DNA of 12,607 nt from Bacteroidota bacterium (GCA_023393485.1 JAEWLD010000205.1:1-12607); one strand, 5' to 3'. Positions 1-8,947 are shown, numbered from the stretch's first letter. Translations and numbers: made by a program. Notes: generated from the sequence alone by a model not told the origin.

Positions 1-462
1 ATTGACGCCGGTAACAACCATGCGGGATTTGCGTATCTGAATAATGGCACGATTTCATTTAAACGATACAATATCGACAGCTTTTTGCTGTACAATTCGC
101 AAAATATCACACAGGCCACCGGCACGCCCAAAAAAGCGATTTGTCTTGGCATGGGCCGTTACGCCTTCAATACAGATAATAAAGTGGTTATCCTGACCGA
201 CAACGCATTGGCGACGGCGGGTTTCCAGAAAAACAACATCGCCGTGTCTCCGAACCCGGCGACGGATTTTATCGCCGTTTCTGGTTTGGAAGATCAAAGT
301 ATGGCTTGGGTTACGGTTTTTGACATGATGGGCAAAAACGTATTGTCTACCAGTATGACCGACGCCAGGATAAACGTTTCAGGTCTTGAAGCCGGATTCT
401 ATATCCTGAAAATCAAAGGCGGAAACGGCGGCGAGTATATTAACAAATTCATTAAAAAATAG
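1..462 (+). CDS. T9SS type A sorting-domain protein, 3' end only
   Basis: The reading frame is open at the left edge and encodes the last 153 residues of a longer protein. The final ~75 residues match the type IX secretion (Por) C-terminal sorting domain of Bacteroidota. They contain the SPNP hallmark (about residues 83-86), a VFDMMGK strand about 20 residues later, and a GLEAGFYILKI strand followed by a basic end (KFIKK). In this family the domain directs export across the outer membrane by the T9SS and is then removed or used for surface anchoring. The upstream part (YLNNGTISF, VVILTDN) looks beta-rich but I cannot assign it. An internal ATG at 85 is not the start, because the frame continues through it to the edge. 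The stop is only 18 bases before nuoG, on the same strand, so the gene may be co-transcribed with the complex I genes. The sorting domain is secure; the function is unknown. Confidence 0.88.
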   Translation: MDAGNNHAGFAYLNNGTISFKRYNIDSFLLYNSQNITQATGTPKKAICLGMGRYAFNTDNKVVILTDNALATAGFQKNNIAVSPNPATDFIAVSGLEDQSMAWVTVFDMMGKNVLSTSMTDARINVSGLEAGFYILKIKGGNGGEYINKFIKK

Positions 463-480
463 CGGCGACGCATTATCGCA

Positions 481-1527
481 ATGAAAGTAACCATAGACGG
501 ACAAAGCATCGACGTCGAACCAGGAACAACAATCCTGCAGGCGGCGCGTATGATCGGCGGGGAATCAGTTCCGCCGGCCATGTGCTATTATTCGAAACTT
601 AAAGGAAGCGGCGGCAAATGCCGTTGTTGTTTGGTCGAAGTGTCAAAAGGCAGCGATGCCGATCCACGGCCAATGCCGAAACTTATGGCATCATGCGTAA
701 CGGGCGTGATGGATGGAATGGAAGTCAACAGCGTTTCATCTGACCGCGTGACCGAAGCCAGGAAATCAGTCACCGAATTCCTGCTGATCAATCACCCGCT
801 CGATTGCCCGGTTTGCGATCAGGCAGGCGAATGCGATTTGCAGAACCTGAGTTTCAAACACGGCAAGGCCCAAACGCGTTTTATCGAGGAGAAAAGGACT
901 TTCGAGCCCGAAGATATCGGCCCGAATATCCAACTGCACATGAACAGATGCATTTTGTGTTATCGCTGCGTCATGGTTGCCGACCAATTGACGGACAACC
1001 GCGTACACGGAGTGATGGACCGCGCCGATCACTCGAACATTTCGACGTGTATTTCAAAAGCGATCGACAATGAATTTTCAGGCAATATGATCGACGTTTG
1101 CCCGGTTGGCGCGCTCACCGACAAGACTTTCCGTTTCAAATCGCGTGTTTGGTTCAACAAGCCATACGATGCGCACCGCGATTGCCCGACGTGTTCAGGC
1201 AAAGTGACCGTTTGGATGTTCGGCGACGAAATCCAGCGCGTGACCGGACGCAAGGACGAATACCACGAAGTTGACGAATTCATCTGCAATTCGTGCCGTT
1301 TTGACCACAAAGACGTCAATGACTGGGTGATTGAAGGACCGCGCAAGTTTGAAAAGGATTCGGTGATCAACCAGAACAATTACACGCGACCGCTTGACAA
1401 GGTTGAAATCGCGACGGAAAAGAACATTTTGCTTGGCCGCGATATCGACAGAAAAAAAATCAGTATGACCGAAATCGATTACAACGAAGGAATCGACGGA
1501 CAAAAAATAGAACCGAAACATGGATAG
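481..1527 (+). CDS. nuoG: NADH-quinone oxidoreductase subunit G, short form
   Basis: This is the peripheral-arm Fe-S subunit of complex I, which passes electrons from the NADH module toward the quinone site. An N-terminal 2Fe-2S ferredoxin-like domain has ligands C35, C47, C50 and C72 (N1a-like); C49 is an additional cysteine. A His/Cys4Fe-4S site follows (H105, C109, C112, C118). A second 4Fe-4S site has C157, C160, C163 and C207. A further cysteine set, C235/C238 and C269/C272, stands where N7-type ligands would be but with different spacing. At 348 residues it lacks the ~550-residue molybdopterin-oxidoreductase-like C-terminus of E. coli NuoG (about 900 residues). Short forms like this are, to my knowledge, usual in Flavobacteriia, so I do not call it truncated. 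The ATG at 481 has no strong Shine-Dalgarno sequence. Its end overlaps nuoH by 8 bases. Confidence 0.93.
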   Translation: MKVTIDGQSIDVEPGTTILQAARMIGGESVPPAMCYYSKLKGSGGKCRCCLVEVSKGSDADPRPMPKLMASCVTGVMDGMEVNSVSSDRVTEARKSVTEFLLINHPLDCPVCDQAGECDLQNLSFKHGKAQTRFIEEKRTFEPEDIGPNIQLHMNRCILCYRCVMVADQLTDNRVHGVMDRADHSNISTCISKAIDNEFSGNMIDVCPVGALTDKTFRFKSRVWFNKPYDAHRDCPTCSGKVTVWMFGDEIQRVTGRKDEYHEVDEFICNSCRFDHKDVNDWVIEGPRKFEKDSVINQNNYTRPLDKVEIATEKNILLGRDIDRKKISMTEIDYNEGIDGQKIEPKHG

Positions 1528-2572
1528 TGCATTCGTCATAGAAAAAAGCATTTTCATCACAGCGATCTTTGCCATCACAATGATCATGGCGATGTACTCA
1601 ACCTGGGCCGAGCGCAAAGTCGCCGCTTTTTTGCAAGACCGCATCGGACCGAACCGCGCCGGCGTCGGGGGATTGCTCCAGCCATTGGCCGACGGACTGA
1701 AACTGTTCTCAAAAGAGGAATTTTTCCCGAACACGCCAAACCGTTTCCTGTTTGTCGTCGGGCCGGCAATCGCGATGTCAACAGCGCTTATGACCAGCGC
1801 CGTGATGCCTTGGGGCGATAAGCTGATCATCGGCGGGCACGAAGTCATTCTGCAGGCGACCGACATCGATGTGGCGATACTTTACGTTTTCGGCGTTGTG
1901 TCTGTCGGGGTTTACGGAATTATGATCGGCGGCTGGGCATCAAACAACAAATTTTCGTTGATGGGCGCGGTTCGTGCGGCATCGCAAATGGTATCGTATG
2001 AAGTCGCGATGGGTTTGTCAATCATCGCGCTATTGATGATGACCGGAACGCTGAGCCTTCGCGAAATCGCAGCACAGCAATCTGAATGGCATTGGAACGT
2101 TTTGTATCAGCCATTGTCGTTTTTGATTTTTTTGATTTGCGCCTTTGCCGAAACCAACCGTACGCCGTTTGACCTGGCCGAATGCGAGTCTGAGCTCATC
2201 GGCGGTTACCACACCGAATATTCGTCAATGAAAATGGGCTTTTACCTTTTTGCCGAATACGCGAACATGTTCATTTCATCGGCGCTGCTGGCCGTACTTT
2301 TCTTCGGCGGATACAACTATCCGGGAATGGCTTGGGCGACTGAAAACTGGGGCGTCAATATTGCCAACATCATCGGCATTCTGGTGTTGTTCATCAAAAT
2401 CTGCGGTTTCATCTTTTTCTACATGTGGGTTCGCTGGACGATTCCGCGTTTCCGCTATGACCAATTGATGAACCTCGGTTGGAGAGTTTTGATTCCGCTT
2501 GCGATTGTCAACATCGTAATTACCGGAATTGTAATGTTAAGACATGAAATCGGTGCCTTCCTGGGAATGTAA
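1520..2572 (+). CDS. nuoH: NADH-quinone oxidoreductase subunit H
   Basis: This is the membrane subunit (ND1 homologue) that, with NuoB, D and I, forms the quinone-binding cavity and links the hydrophilic arm to the proton-pumping arm. At 350 residues it has the family's usual length, with about eight hydrophobic segments. Two diagnostic blocks are visible. The first is WAERKV with QDRIGPNRAG (about residues 29-48), followed by LLQPLADGLKL. The second is the acidic loop AETNRTPFDLAE starting at residue 210, followed by SELIGGYHTEY, which lines the quinone tunnel in structures of the family. The start ATG at 1520 lies inside the end of nuoG (8-base overlap), suggesting coupled translation. An 18-base gap containing a run of A precedes nuoI. 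Confidence 0.97.
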   Translation: MDSAFVIEKSIFITAIFAITMIMAMYSTWAERKVAAFLQDRIGPNRAGVGGLLQPLADGLKLFSKEEFFPNTPNRFLFVVGPAIAMSTALMTSAVMPWGDKLIIGGHEVILQATDIDVAILYVFGVVSVGVYGIMIGGWASNNKFSLMGAVRAASQMVSYEVAMGLSIIALLMMTGTLSLREIAAQQSEWHWNVLYQPLSFLIFLICAFAETNRTPFDLAECESELIGGYHTEYSSMKMGFYLFAEYANMFISSALLAVLFFGGYNYPGMAWATENWGVNIANIIGILVLFIKICGFIFFYMWVRWTIPRFRYDQLMNLGWRVLIPLAIVNIVITGIVMLRHEIGAFLGM

Positions 2573-2590
2573 CCGGCTAAAAAAAAAGTT

Positions 2591-3124
2591 ATGTCAATAG
2601 AAAGTATATCATTATCCGGAAGGAAAAAGCAAGTCTCGAACAAAGAGATGACTTTTTGGGAACGGCTTTATCTGGTCGCGATCATCAAAGGTCTATGGAT
2701 TACGATCGGTCACTTATTCTCACGCAAGGCGACGATCCAATATCCGGAGCAGGTTCGCGAACGCAGCGCGGTCTGGCGCGGCCAACACATGCTGATGCGC
2801 GACGAACAAGGCCGTGAACGTTGCACGGCCTGCGGATTATGCGCGTTGTCCTGCCCGGCCGAAGCCATCACGATGAAAGCCGAGGAGCGCAAACCGGACG
2901 AAAAGCATTTGTATCGCGAGGAAAAATACGCGTCGATTTATGAAATCAATATGCTGCGCTGCATTTTCTGCGGACTTTGTGAGGAAGCCTGCCCAAAACA
3001 GGCCATTTACCTGACAAAATCAAAAGAACTTGTAGGCTCGTTTTACGACCGGGAGGACTTCATTTACGGAAAAGACAAACTGGTCATGCCACTCGAGATG
3101 GCCATTGCCAACACCAAAGCTTGA
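2591..3124 (+). CDS. nuoI: NADH-quinone oxidoreductase subunit I (2x[4Fe-4S])
   Basis: This is a ferredoxin-type subunit of complex I holding clusters N6a and N6b, on the electron path to the terminal N2 cluster. The 177 residues contain two CxxCxxCxxxCP motifs. The first is C78, C81, C84, C88 (CTACGLCALSCP). The second is C124, C127, C130, C134 (CIFCGLCEEACP). The N-terminal part (ERLYLVAIIKGLWITIGHLF, about residues 18-37) is the amphipathic stretch that packs on the membrane subunit in the family. The ATG at 2591 follows an A-rich leader. The stop at 3122-3124 is one base before the nuoJ start, so the two are tightly linked in the operon. All eight cluster ligands are present and nothing looks damaged. 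Confidence 0.97.
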   Translation: MSIESISLSGRKKQVSNKEMTFWERLYLVAIIKGLWITIGHLFSRKATIQYPEQVRERSAVWRGQHMLMRDEQGRERCTACGLCALSCPAEAITMKAEERKPDEKHLYREEKYASIYEINMLRCIFCGLCEEACPKQAIYLTKSKELVGSFYDREDFIYGKDKLVMPLEMAIANTKA

Positions 3125-3125
3125 T

Positions 3126-3653
3126 ATGGATATTTTACTGATCCTTTTTTACATTTTATCGGCGGTGACTTTGGGCACGGCGATGCTGACGATTCTTAGC
3201 AAGAATCCGATCCATAGCGCGATTTACCTCGTCATTTGCTTCTTTTCGATTGCCGCGCATTACTTTATGTTCAACGCGCAGTTCCTCGGAATCGTTCACA
3301 TCATCGTCTATGCGGGCGCCATCATGGTTTTGTTCCTTTTTACGATCATGCTCATGAACCTCAATAAGGACGACGAGCCGCACAAGCCGCTGGTCACTAA
3401 AATCGCCGCAACGATTTCATTCTGCCTGGTTGCCCTGGTGTTGGTTGCGGCGTTCATCAAATCGCAATCAACCGTTGCACCTGAATATGTGGTCACCGGC
3501 GAAGATAACCAATCGATCAAAAAACTCGGCCAGGTTTTGCTTAGCAGCGAAGACGGTGGTTTTATGGTGCCGTTTGAGTTTGCGTCGATACTGCTTTTAG
3601 TGGCGATGATCGGCGCCGTGTTATTGTCTAAGAAAGAAAAACAAATGGACTGA
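3126..3653 (+). CDS. nuoJ: NADH-quinone oxidoreductase subunit J
   Basis: This is the membrane-arm subunit (ND6 homologue) next to NuoK and NuoH. The 175 residues show about five hydrophobic segments. The conserved third helix reads [13 protein letters not shown] followed by TIMLMNL; the [11 protein letters not shown] core is diagnostic of the family and forms the pi-bulge helix in known structures. I place the start at the ATG at 3126, one base after the nuoI stop, giving [11 protein letters not shown]. An in-frame ATG at 3105 would add seven residues and overlap nuoI by 20 bases, and the added residues do not fit the family's short N-terminus. The hydrophilic loop between the last two helices (about residues 115-145) is variable in the family. 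The stop overlaps the nuoK start as TGATG. Confidence 0.94.
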   Translation: MDILLILFYILSAVTLGTAMLTILSKNPIHSAIYLVICFFSIAAHYFMFNAQFLGIVHIIVYAGAIMVLFLFTIMLMNLNKDDEPHKPLVTKIAATISFCLVALVLVAAFIKSQSTVAPEYVVTGEDNQSIKKLGQVLLSSEDGGFMVPFEFASILLLVAMIGAVLLSKKEKQMD

Positions 3654-3973
3654 TGCAAAATATTCTGGAACATATCGGCATTGAAAATTACATTTTTCTG
3701 TCAACGCTTTTGTTTTGTATTGGCGTGTTTGGCGTGTTGTATCGCCGCAACGCGATCATCGTGTTCATGTCGATCGAGATCATGCTCAACGCCGTAAACT
3801 TATTGTTCGTCGCATTTTCAACCTATCATCAGGACGCGCAAGGACAGGTTTTCGTATTCTTCTCGATGGCCGTCGCTGCTGCGGAAGTAGCCGTCGGACT
3901 GGCGATTTTGGTCGCGATTTTCCGCAACCTGAGTTCAATCGATATCGATAATTTGAAAAATTTAAAAGGATAA
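3653..3973 (+). CDS. nuoK: NADH-quinone oxidoreductase subunit K
   Basis: This is a small three-helix membrane subunit (ND4L homologue) in the proton-transfer chain of the membrane arm. The 106 residues are close to the usual ~100. Two buried glutamates required for pumping in the family are visible. E42 lies in the helix-2 motif [11 protein letters not shown], and E78 in the helix-3 motif [12 protein letters not shown]; they correspond to E36 and E72 of the E. coli protein. The start ATG shares a base with the nuoJ stop (TGATG at 3651-3655), a typical arrangement for coupled translation. Six bases separate its stop from nuoL. Confidence 0.97.
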   Translation: MQNILEHIGIENYIFLSTLLFCIGVFGVLYRRNAIIVFMSIEIMLNAVNLLFVAFSTYHQDAQGQVFVFFSMAVAAAEVAVGLAILVAIFRNLSSIDIDNLKNLKG

Positions 3974-3979
3974 CCCCGG

Positions 3980-5857
3980 ATGGATAGCATGACTTTACTT
4001 TTACTTTTATCGCCGCTTGCCGGGTTTGTCATCAACGTTTTCTTTGGGAAGTCGCTGGGCAAAAATGTCGCGGGTTGGCTTGGAACGGCTGCGGTTTTTG
4101 TGTCGTTGCTGGTTACGCTGACTTTCTTTCTGCAGGTTATGGAAACCGGAAAACCGATCGTTGTTTCATTCTTCGACTGGATTTCATTTAAAAATTTTAC
4201 CGTCGACCTCGGCGTCCAGCTTGATCAATTGTCTTTGTTGTGGCTGATGTTCGTGACCGGAATCGGATCATTGATCCATCTGTATTCGATTTCATACATG
4301 CACGACGACGAAAAACTCCACATGTTCTTCGCTTACCTGAACCTGTTCGTGTTCTTTATGATCGTGCTCGTTGCGGGAAGCAACCTTCCGGTGATGTTCA
4401 TCGGTTGGGAAGGCGTTGGTCTTTGCTCTTATCTTTTGATCGGTTTCTGGTACAAAAACCAGGATTACAACGATGCCGCGAAGAAAGCGTTTATCATGAA
4501 CCGCATCGGTGACTTGGGCTTTTTGATCGGCATGTTTATTCTCGCGGTTACTTGCAAGACATTGAATTACATCGAACTCAAACACGCGATCACAGCCGGT
4601 TCGGTAGATACCTATTGGCTCGCCGCAGCTGCACTCGCATTGTTTGTCGGCGCATGCGGAAAGTCTGCACAAATTCCATTGTATACCTGGCTCCCTGATG
4701 CGATGGCCGGTCCGACTCCGGTTTCGGCGCTCATCCACGCGGCAACAATGGTAACCGCAGGTATTTTCATGGTGACGCGAATGCATTTCCTTTTTGACGT
4801 TGCGCCAAATATTCAGGAAGTAATTGCGTACGTCGGCGGATTTACGGCATTGCTCGCGGCAACCATCGGCCTTGTGCAAAACGATATCAAAAAAGTCCTC
4901 GCCTATTCAACCGTTTCACAATTGGGATTGATGTTCCTCGCCCTCGGTTTTGGCGCTTATGAAGTTGCGGTTTTCCATGTGATTACACACGCGTTCTTCA
5001 AGGCTTGTCTGTTCCTCGGTTCGGGCTCTGTGATACACGCATTGCATGGCCAGCAGGACATGCGCAACATGGGCGGACTCAGAAAAGCGATGCCGGTCAC
5101 ATTTATCACGATGCTGGTTTCTTCGCTCGCGATTTCAGGAATTTTCCCGTTGGCCGGTTTCTGGTCAAAAGACGAAATCTTGCTCTCCGCATTCCATCAC
5201 AACATTCCACTTTGGGTAATCGGCTCATTTGCATCGATCCTGACCGCATTCTACATGTTCCGATTGATGTACCTGACTTTCTACAAAGAATTCCGCGGTA
5301 CCGAAGAGCAAAAACACCATTTACACGAAAGCCCTGGGTTGATTACATTCCCATTGATTGTCCTGGCGATTCTCGCGGCAATCGGCGGGTTGATCAACCT
5401 TCCTGGAAGTACCTGGCTCAATAATTATCTTGCGCCGCTTTTGGATAAAGTGGGTCATGGCGAACACCATTTGGACGGTACGGCTTATGTGCTGATGGCA
5501 ATTGCCACGGTGGGCGCGCTGGTCGGAATCGGCGTTGCTTATATGAAATACATCAAAAAATCTGAAGTGCCCGAATCTGATGAAAACATCACCGGATTTG
5601 CCAAAGTGCTTTACAATAAATATTACGTCGACGAGATTTACAACGCGTTGTTGGTCAAGCCGCTTCACGCCATGTCGCGCTTTTTCCGCGATGTGATTGA
5701 AACGGTGCTTTCGCGCTTTGTTTACGGTTGGGGCCGGATGGCCAACTCAATCGGCACGCAAGGCCAGGCGATGCAGAACGGCAGCATCGGATATTATCTG
5801 TTTGCGTTCGTACTTGGCGTCTGCAGCATTTTGACTTATCTATTCCTAGCGCAATAA
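3980..5857 (+). CDS. nuoL: NADH-quinone oxidoreductase subunit L
   Basis: This is the distal antiporter-like proton-pumping subunit of complex I (ND5 homologue). At 625 residues it has the full family length, with many hydrophobic segments. Key residues are in place. E144 lies in GWEGVGLCSYLLIGFWY, K228 in GKSAQIPLYTWLPDAMAGP, followed by the SALIHAATMVTAG helix, and K341 in HAFFKACLFLGSGS. NRIGDLGFLIG after the fifth helix is also typical. The C-terminal part contains the NKYYVDEIYN segment (about residues 550-560) that precedes the lateral helix and last membrane segment in NuoL proteins. I use the first ATG (3980), although an in-frame ATG lies at 3989; the two cannot be distinguished from sequence alone. 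Nine bases separate the stop from nuoM. Confidence 0.98.
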   Translation: MDSMTLLLLLSPLAGFVINVFFGKSLGKNVAGWLGTAAVFVSLLVTLTFFLQVMETGKPIVVSFFDWISFKNFTVDLGVQLDQLSLLWLMFVTGIGSLIHLYSISYMHDDEKLHMFFAYLNLFVFFMIVLVAGSNLPVMFIGWEGVGLCSYLLIGFWYKNQDYNDAAKKAFIMNRIGDLGFLIGMFILAVTCKTLNYIELKHAITAGSVDTYWLAAAALALFVGACGKSAQIPLYTWLPDAMAGPTPVSALIHAATMVTAGIFMVTRMHFLFDVAPNIQEVIAYVGGFTALLAATIGLVQNDIKKVLAYSTVSQLGLMFLALGFGAYEVAVFHVITHAFFKACLFLGSGSVIHALHGQQDMRNMGGLRKAMPVTFITMLVSSLAISGIFPLAGFWSKDEILLSAFHHNIPLWVIGSFASILTAFYMFRLMYLTFYKEFRGTEEQKHHLHESPGLITFPLIVLAILAAIGGLINLPGSTWLNNYLAPLLDKVGHGEHHLDGTAYVLMAIATVGALVGIGVAYMKYIKKSEVPESDENITGFAKVLYNKYYVDEIYNALLVKPLHAMSRFFRDVIETVLSRFVYGWGRMANSIGTQGQAMQNGSIGYYLFAFVLGVCSILTYLFLAQ

Positions 5858-5866
5858 TTTTAAACG

Positions 5867-7312
5867 ATGGATGTAACTTACATACTGATCATTCTTTTAA
5901 TCGGAGCTATCGCAACGTATTTCAGCGGCGACAAATTGGCGTCTAAAATTGCGCTTTTGTTCAGCTTCGCCGCTTTTGTGGCGACTTTGATTGTGTTGAA
6001 CGACAAACTTGCCGGCGCCGACGTCAGCTTTTCACGCGTTTGGATCACCAATCCGCAAATCAACCTGGCTTTTATGGGCGATGGATTGTCACTCGCGATG
6101 GTTTTGCTGACAACCGCGTTGACGCCGCTGATCATTTATTCAGGGTTCGGCAATGATTTCAGAAACGCTCGCGGCATTTACGGGCTGATGCTGTTCATGG
6201 CCTTTGCGATGTGCGGCACTTTCCTGGCAGAAGACGGATTGCTGTACTACGTTTTCTGGGAACTTTCGCTTGTGCCGATTTACTTCATCGCGCTGCTTTG
6301 GGGAAATGACGATGCCGAGGCGCGAAAAAAAGCTGTCGTCAAGTTTTTCATTTACACCTTTGCAGGCTCGCTGTTCATGTTGGCCGCATTCGCCTATTTG
6401 TACCAGAAAACCGGAAGTTTCATGTGGGAAGATCTCAGCGAGGTCCATTTGACGATGCGTGAGCAATACTGGGCGTTCCTGGCTTTCTTTGTTGCCTATG
6501 CGATCAAGATTCCACTGATTCCGTTCCATACCTGGCAGGCTGCGGTTTACCAAAAAGCGCCAACTGTCGGTACGATGCTGCTTTCGGGCATTATGCTCAA
6601 AATGGGCTTGTACAGCATCATTCGCTGGCAGCTGCCGATTGCGCCGCTTGTCGCCAAAGAATGGATGCCGATTTTGTTGGCTGTAAACGTTGCGGGCGTG
6701 ATTTACGGATCGATTGTCGCGCTGCGCCAAAAAGATTTGAAGCGATTGCTTGCCTATTCTTCACTGGCACACGTCGGGTTGATTGCTGCCGGCTGTTATA
6801 CTTTAACTCCCGATGGCTTGACCGGCGCGGTATTGCAGATGATTGCGCACGGCTTTGTGATTGTAGGCTTGTTCTTCGTTGCTGAAATCATCTATCGCCG
6901 TTATCAAACGCGCGCGATTGCCGATATGGGCGGAATCCGTATCCAGACTCCGAAATTCTCGTCGATGTTTATGATTCTGGTCTTGGCATCGGTTGCATTG
7001 CCAGCGACTTTTAATTTCGTCGGCGAATTCATGGTATTGTTCAGCTTGTTCCAGGCCAACCCGATTTGGTCCGTTTTGGGCGGGCTGACGATTATCTTAA
7101 GCGCAGTCTATATGTTGCGGATGTTCCAGCGCGTGATGCTCGGCGAGAAAAATGCAAGACCGTTTGCAGATGTTACTTTTAACGAAGGATTAATGCTGGT
7201 TGTGATTATCGCCGTGTTGCTTTTCTTCGGATTTTACCCGAAAGCTTTCACCGATCTGGTCTCGCCAAGCATCGAAAATATTTTAACCCACATTAACCGA
7301 TTCGATTCCTAG
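5867..7312 (+). CDS. nuoM: NADH-quinone oxidoreductase subunit M
   Basis: This is the middle antiporter-like proton-pumping subunit of the membrane arm (ND4 homologue). The 481 residues match the usual length. The conserved glutamate is E132 in FWELSLVPIYFIALLWG. The pump lysine is K214 in YAIKIPLIPFHTWQ, followed by AVYQKAPTVGTMLLSGIMLKMGLY, the broken-helix region. RLLAYSSLAHVG and the late FNFVGEFMVLF glutamate motif (helix 12) are both present. The gene lies between nuoL (9-base gap) and nuoN. Its TAG stop ends at 7312 and the nuoN ATG begins at 7313, with no intervening base. Confidence 0.97.
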   Translation: MDVTYILIILLIGAIATYFSGDKLASKIALLFSFAAFVATLIVLNDKLAGADVSFSRVWITNPQINLAFMGDGLSLAMVLLTTALTPLIIYSGFGNDFRNARGIYGLMLFMAFAMCGTFLAEDGLLYYVFWELSLVPIYFIALLWGNDDAEARKKAVVKFFIYTFAGSLFMLAAFAYLYQKTGSFMWEDLSEVHLTMREQYWAFLAFFVAYAIKIPLIPFHTWQAAVYQKAPTVGTMLLSGIMLKMGLYSIIRWQLPIAPLVAKEWMPILLAVNVAGVIYGSIVALRQKDLKRLLAYSSLAHVGLIAAGCYTLTPDGLTGAVLQMIAHGFVIVGLFFVAEIIYRRYQTRAIADMGGIRIQTPKFSSMFMILVLASVALPATFNFVGEFMVLFSLFQANPIWSVLGGLTIILSAVYMLRMFQRVMLGEKNARPFADVTFNEGLMLVVIIAVLLFFGFYPKAFTDLVSPSIENILTHINRFDS

Positions 7313-8683
7313 ATGAACACATTACTTGCCATAACAGGATTGGGCATTCTTTGCCTTTTGATGGAAATCCTCAACATGCGAAAAGCGATTGTTGCCGTTA
7401 CGGTGGTCGGGCTTTTGGCGATTCTCGGGATGACGGTTTCGGAATTCGGGTTCACCGAAGGCCATTATAACAACATGATCGTCAACAGTAAATTTGCGAC
7501 GTCGTTTTCGGCATTATTTATTGTTTTGATGATATTCCTGATTTCTTTGAGCGGCGATTTCTACAGGTATCATCCAAAGAAATTGTCGGATTATATCGCA
7601 ATTAAAATTTTCCTATTGGCCGGCGCGGTCGCGATGGTTTCATTTGGCAATCTCGCGATGTTTTTCCTCGGTATCGAAGTACTTTCAATTTCACTTTACG
7701 TATTGGCAGGCAGCAATCGGCTGAGCCTCAAAAGCAACGAAGCCGGCATGAAATACTTCCTGATGGGTTCATTCGCGTCCGGTATTATTTTATTTGGCAT
7801 CTGTTTGATTTACGGCGCGACCGGCTCGTTCAATATCGTCGAAATTTATGAATTGTCGAAATCCGATATGATTCCTGAGTGGTTCAACATCGGACTTGCT
7901 TTGATGGTTATCGGAATGCTTTTTAAAGTTGCCGCTGCACCGTTCCATTTTTGGGCGCCGGACGTTTACGAAGGTTCGCCATCTTTGACCACGGCATTGA
8001 TGGCTACGCTTGCAAAAGTGGTTGCGGTTGCAACTTTGTATAAATTGGTTCGCGGCATGAACGCCGAAACTGACCTTCGCTTTGAATGGGTAATCGGCAT
8101 TATCGCGGTATTGTCAATGACCGTTGGAAACTTTCTTGCGCTACGTCAGCAAAACGTCAAAAGGATGCTTGCGTTTTCGGGCATTTCTCACGCAGGTTTC
8201 ATGTTGATGTTCCTGTTGAACCTGACCGTTGAACCGGGCGCGCTATTGTATTACTCTGCGGCCTACGCACTTGCTGGCATCGCCGCATTTACAGTACTGA
8301 TCTATGTTTGTCAGGAAAAAGACAATGAAGATATCGTCAACTTTAACGGGCTCGGCAAGAAAAGCCCGGTAATGGCAGCGGTTTTGACCTGCGCCTTATT
8401 GTCTATGGCCGGCATCCCGATTTTTGCGGGATTTTTTGCCAAGTTTATGTTGTTTACACAGACTATTGAAGGCGGCTATCTCGCCTTGGTCATCGCTGGT
8501 GTGGTGAACTCGATTGTGAGCGTCGGCTATTATTTCAAGTTGATTCTCGCGATGTATACCAAAGACGCTGAAGGCGAAGTCAAACCGGTTCCGATGGCGT
8601 TTTACGCTGTTGCGATCATATCGGTCTTGCTCAATTTGGGCATGGGCTTTTTCCCTTCGATGGTCGTTGATCTACTAGGCTAG
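7313..8683 (+). CDS. nuoN: NADH-quinone oxidoreductase subunit N
   Basis: This is the third antiporter-like proton-pumping subunit (ND2 homologue), close to the NuoK side of the membrane arm. The 456 residues are typical for Bacteroidota NuoN. K205 lies in LFKVAAAPFHFWAPDVYEG, followed by PSLTTALMATLAKV with a second conserved lysine. KRMLAFSGISHAGFML matches the family's helix-8 region. GIPIFAGFFAKF near residue 375 is the usual late motif. The start directly abuts the nuoM stop, so it is probably coupled. This is the last gene of the operon: a strong hairpin-plus-T-run follows 24 bases after its stop, and the next gene is on the other strand. Confidence 0.97.
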   Translation: MNTLLAITGLGILCLLMEILNMRKAIVAVTVVGLLAILGMTVSEFGFTEGHYNNMIVNSKFATSFSALFIVLMIFLISLSGDFYRYHPKKLSDYIAIKIFLLAGAVAMVSFGNLAMFFLGIEVLSISLYVLAGSNRLSLKSNEAGMKYFLMGSFASGIILFGICLIYGATGSFNIVEIYELSKSDMIPEWFNIGLALMVIGMLFKVAAAPFHFWAPDVYEGSPSLTTALMATLAKVVAVATLYKLVRGMNAETDLRFEWVIGIIAVLSMTVGNFLALRQQNVKRMLAFSGISHAGFMLMFLLNLTVEPGALLYYSAAYALAGIAAFTVLIYVCQEKDNEDIVNFNGLGKKSPVMAAVLTCALLSMAGIPIFAGFFAKFMLFTQTIEGGYLALVIAGVVNSIVSVGYYFKLILAMYTKDAEGEVKPVPMAFYAVAIISVLLNLGMGFFPSMVVDLLG

Positions 8684-8707
8684 ATTACAATAAACGAATT
8701 AGTATGT

Positions 8708-8733
8708 GGCGTCCAATCGGGCGCCTTTTTTTT
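8708..8733 (+). terminator. Intrinsic terminator of the nuo operon
   Basis: A GC-rich hairpin GGCGTC-loop-GGCGCC (six pairs including one G-T, loop CAATCG) is followed directly by eight T. It begins 24 bases after the nuoN stop on the same strand, the expected place for operon termination. Confidence 0.88.
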
Positions 8734-8915
8734 GTCGACGAACGGCAACGAATTTTATAAAAAGTGATGCTTGTCGGAAATCCCTGCTATTCAACAGAAT
8801 GTTTTGGCAGCGCCATAATACTGTTGTTCATTTGTATCAGAAATAACGCTGCTCACAGGGCTGTTGGGGCAAAAAGCAGCAAACAATATAAAACACCAAT
8901 TCACAATCAATTCTG

Positions 8916-8947
8916 AAAAGTCCGGGCGTCAAAACCGGACTTTTTTT
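8916..8947. terminator. Probable bidirectional terminator at the methyltransferase 3' end
   Basis: A perfect 10-bp stem, AAAAGTCCGG with CCGGACTTTT, encloses a 9-base loop and is followed by seven T on the plus strand; the minus strand has a T4 run. It abuts the stop codon of the minus-strand methyltransferase gene (TAA at 8946-8948), so it can end that transcript and back up the nuo terminator. The ~180 bases between the two hairpins (8734-8915) show no convincing gene or motif. Confidence 0.8.

Noticed and set aside
481..1527. NuoG as a truncated pseudogene
   Set aside because: It is far shorter than E. coli NuoG, but all ligands of the first three clusters are intact, the gene ends cleanly with an 8-base overlap into nuoH, and short forms are, as far as I know, normal in this clade.
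3105..3125. Upstream ATG as the nuoJ start
   Set aside because: It would overlap nuoI by 20 bases and add MPTPKLD before a family-typical short N-terminus; the ATG at 3126 fits better.
4292..4879. A 195-residue minus-strand ORF inside nuoL
   Set aside because: It is antisense to strongly conserved nuoL sequence and its product is a low-complexity mix rich in His, Arg and Cys without a domain; it is a shadow frame. The same holds for the minus ORFs at 1195-1866 and 6140-6730.
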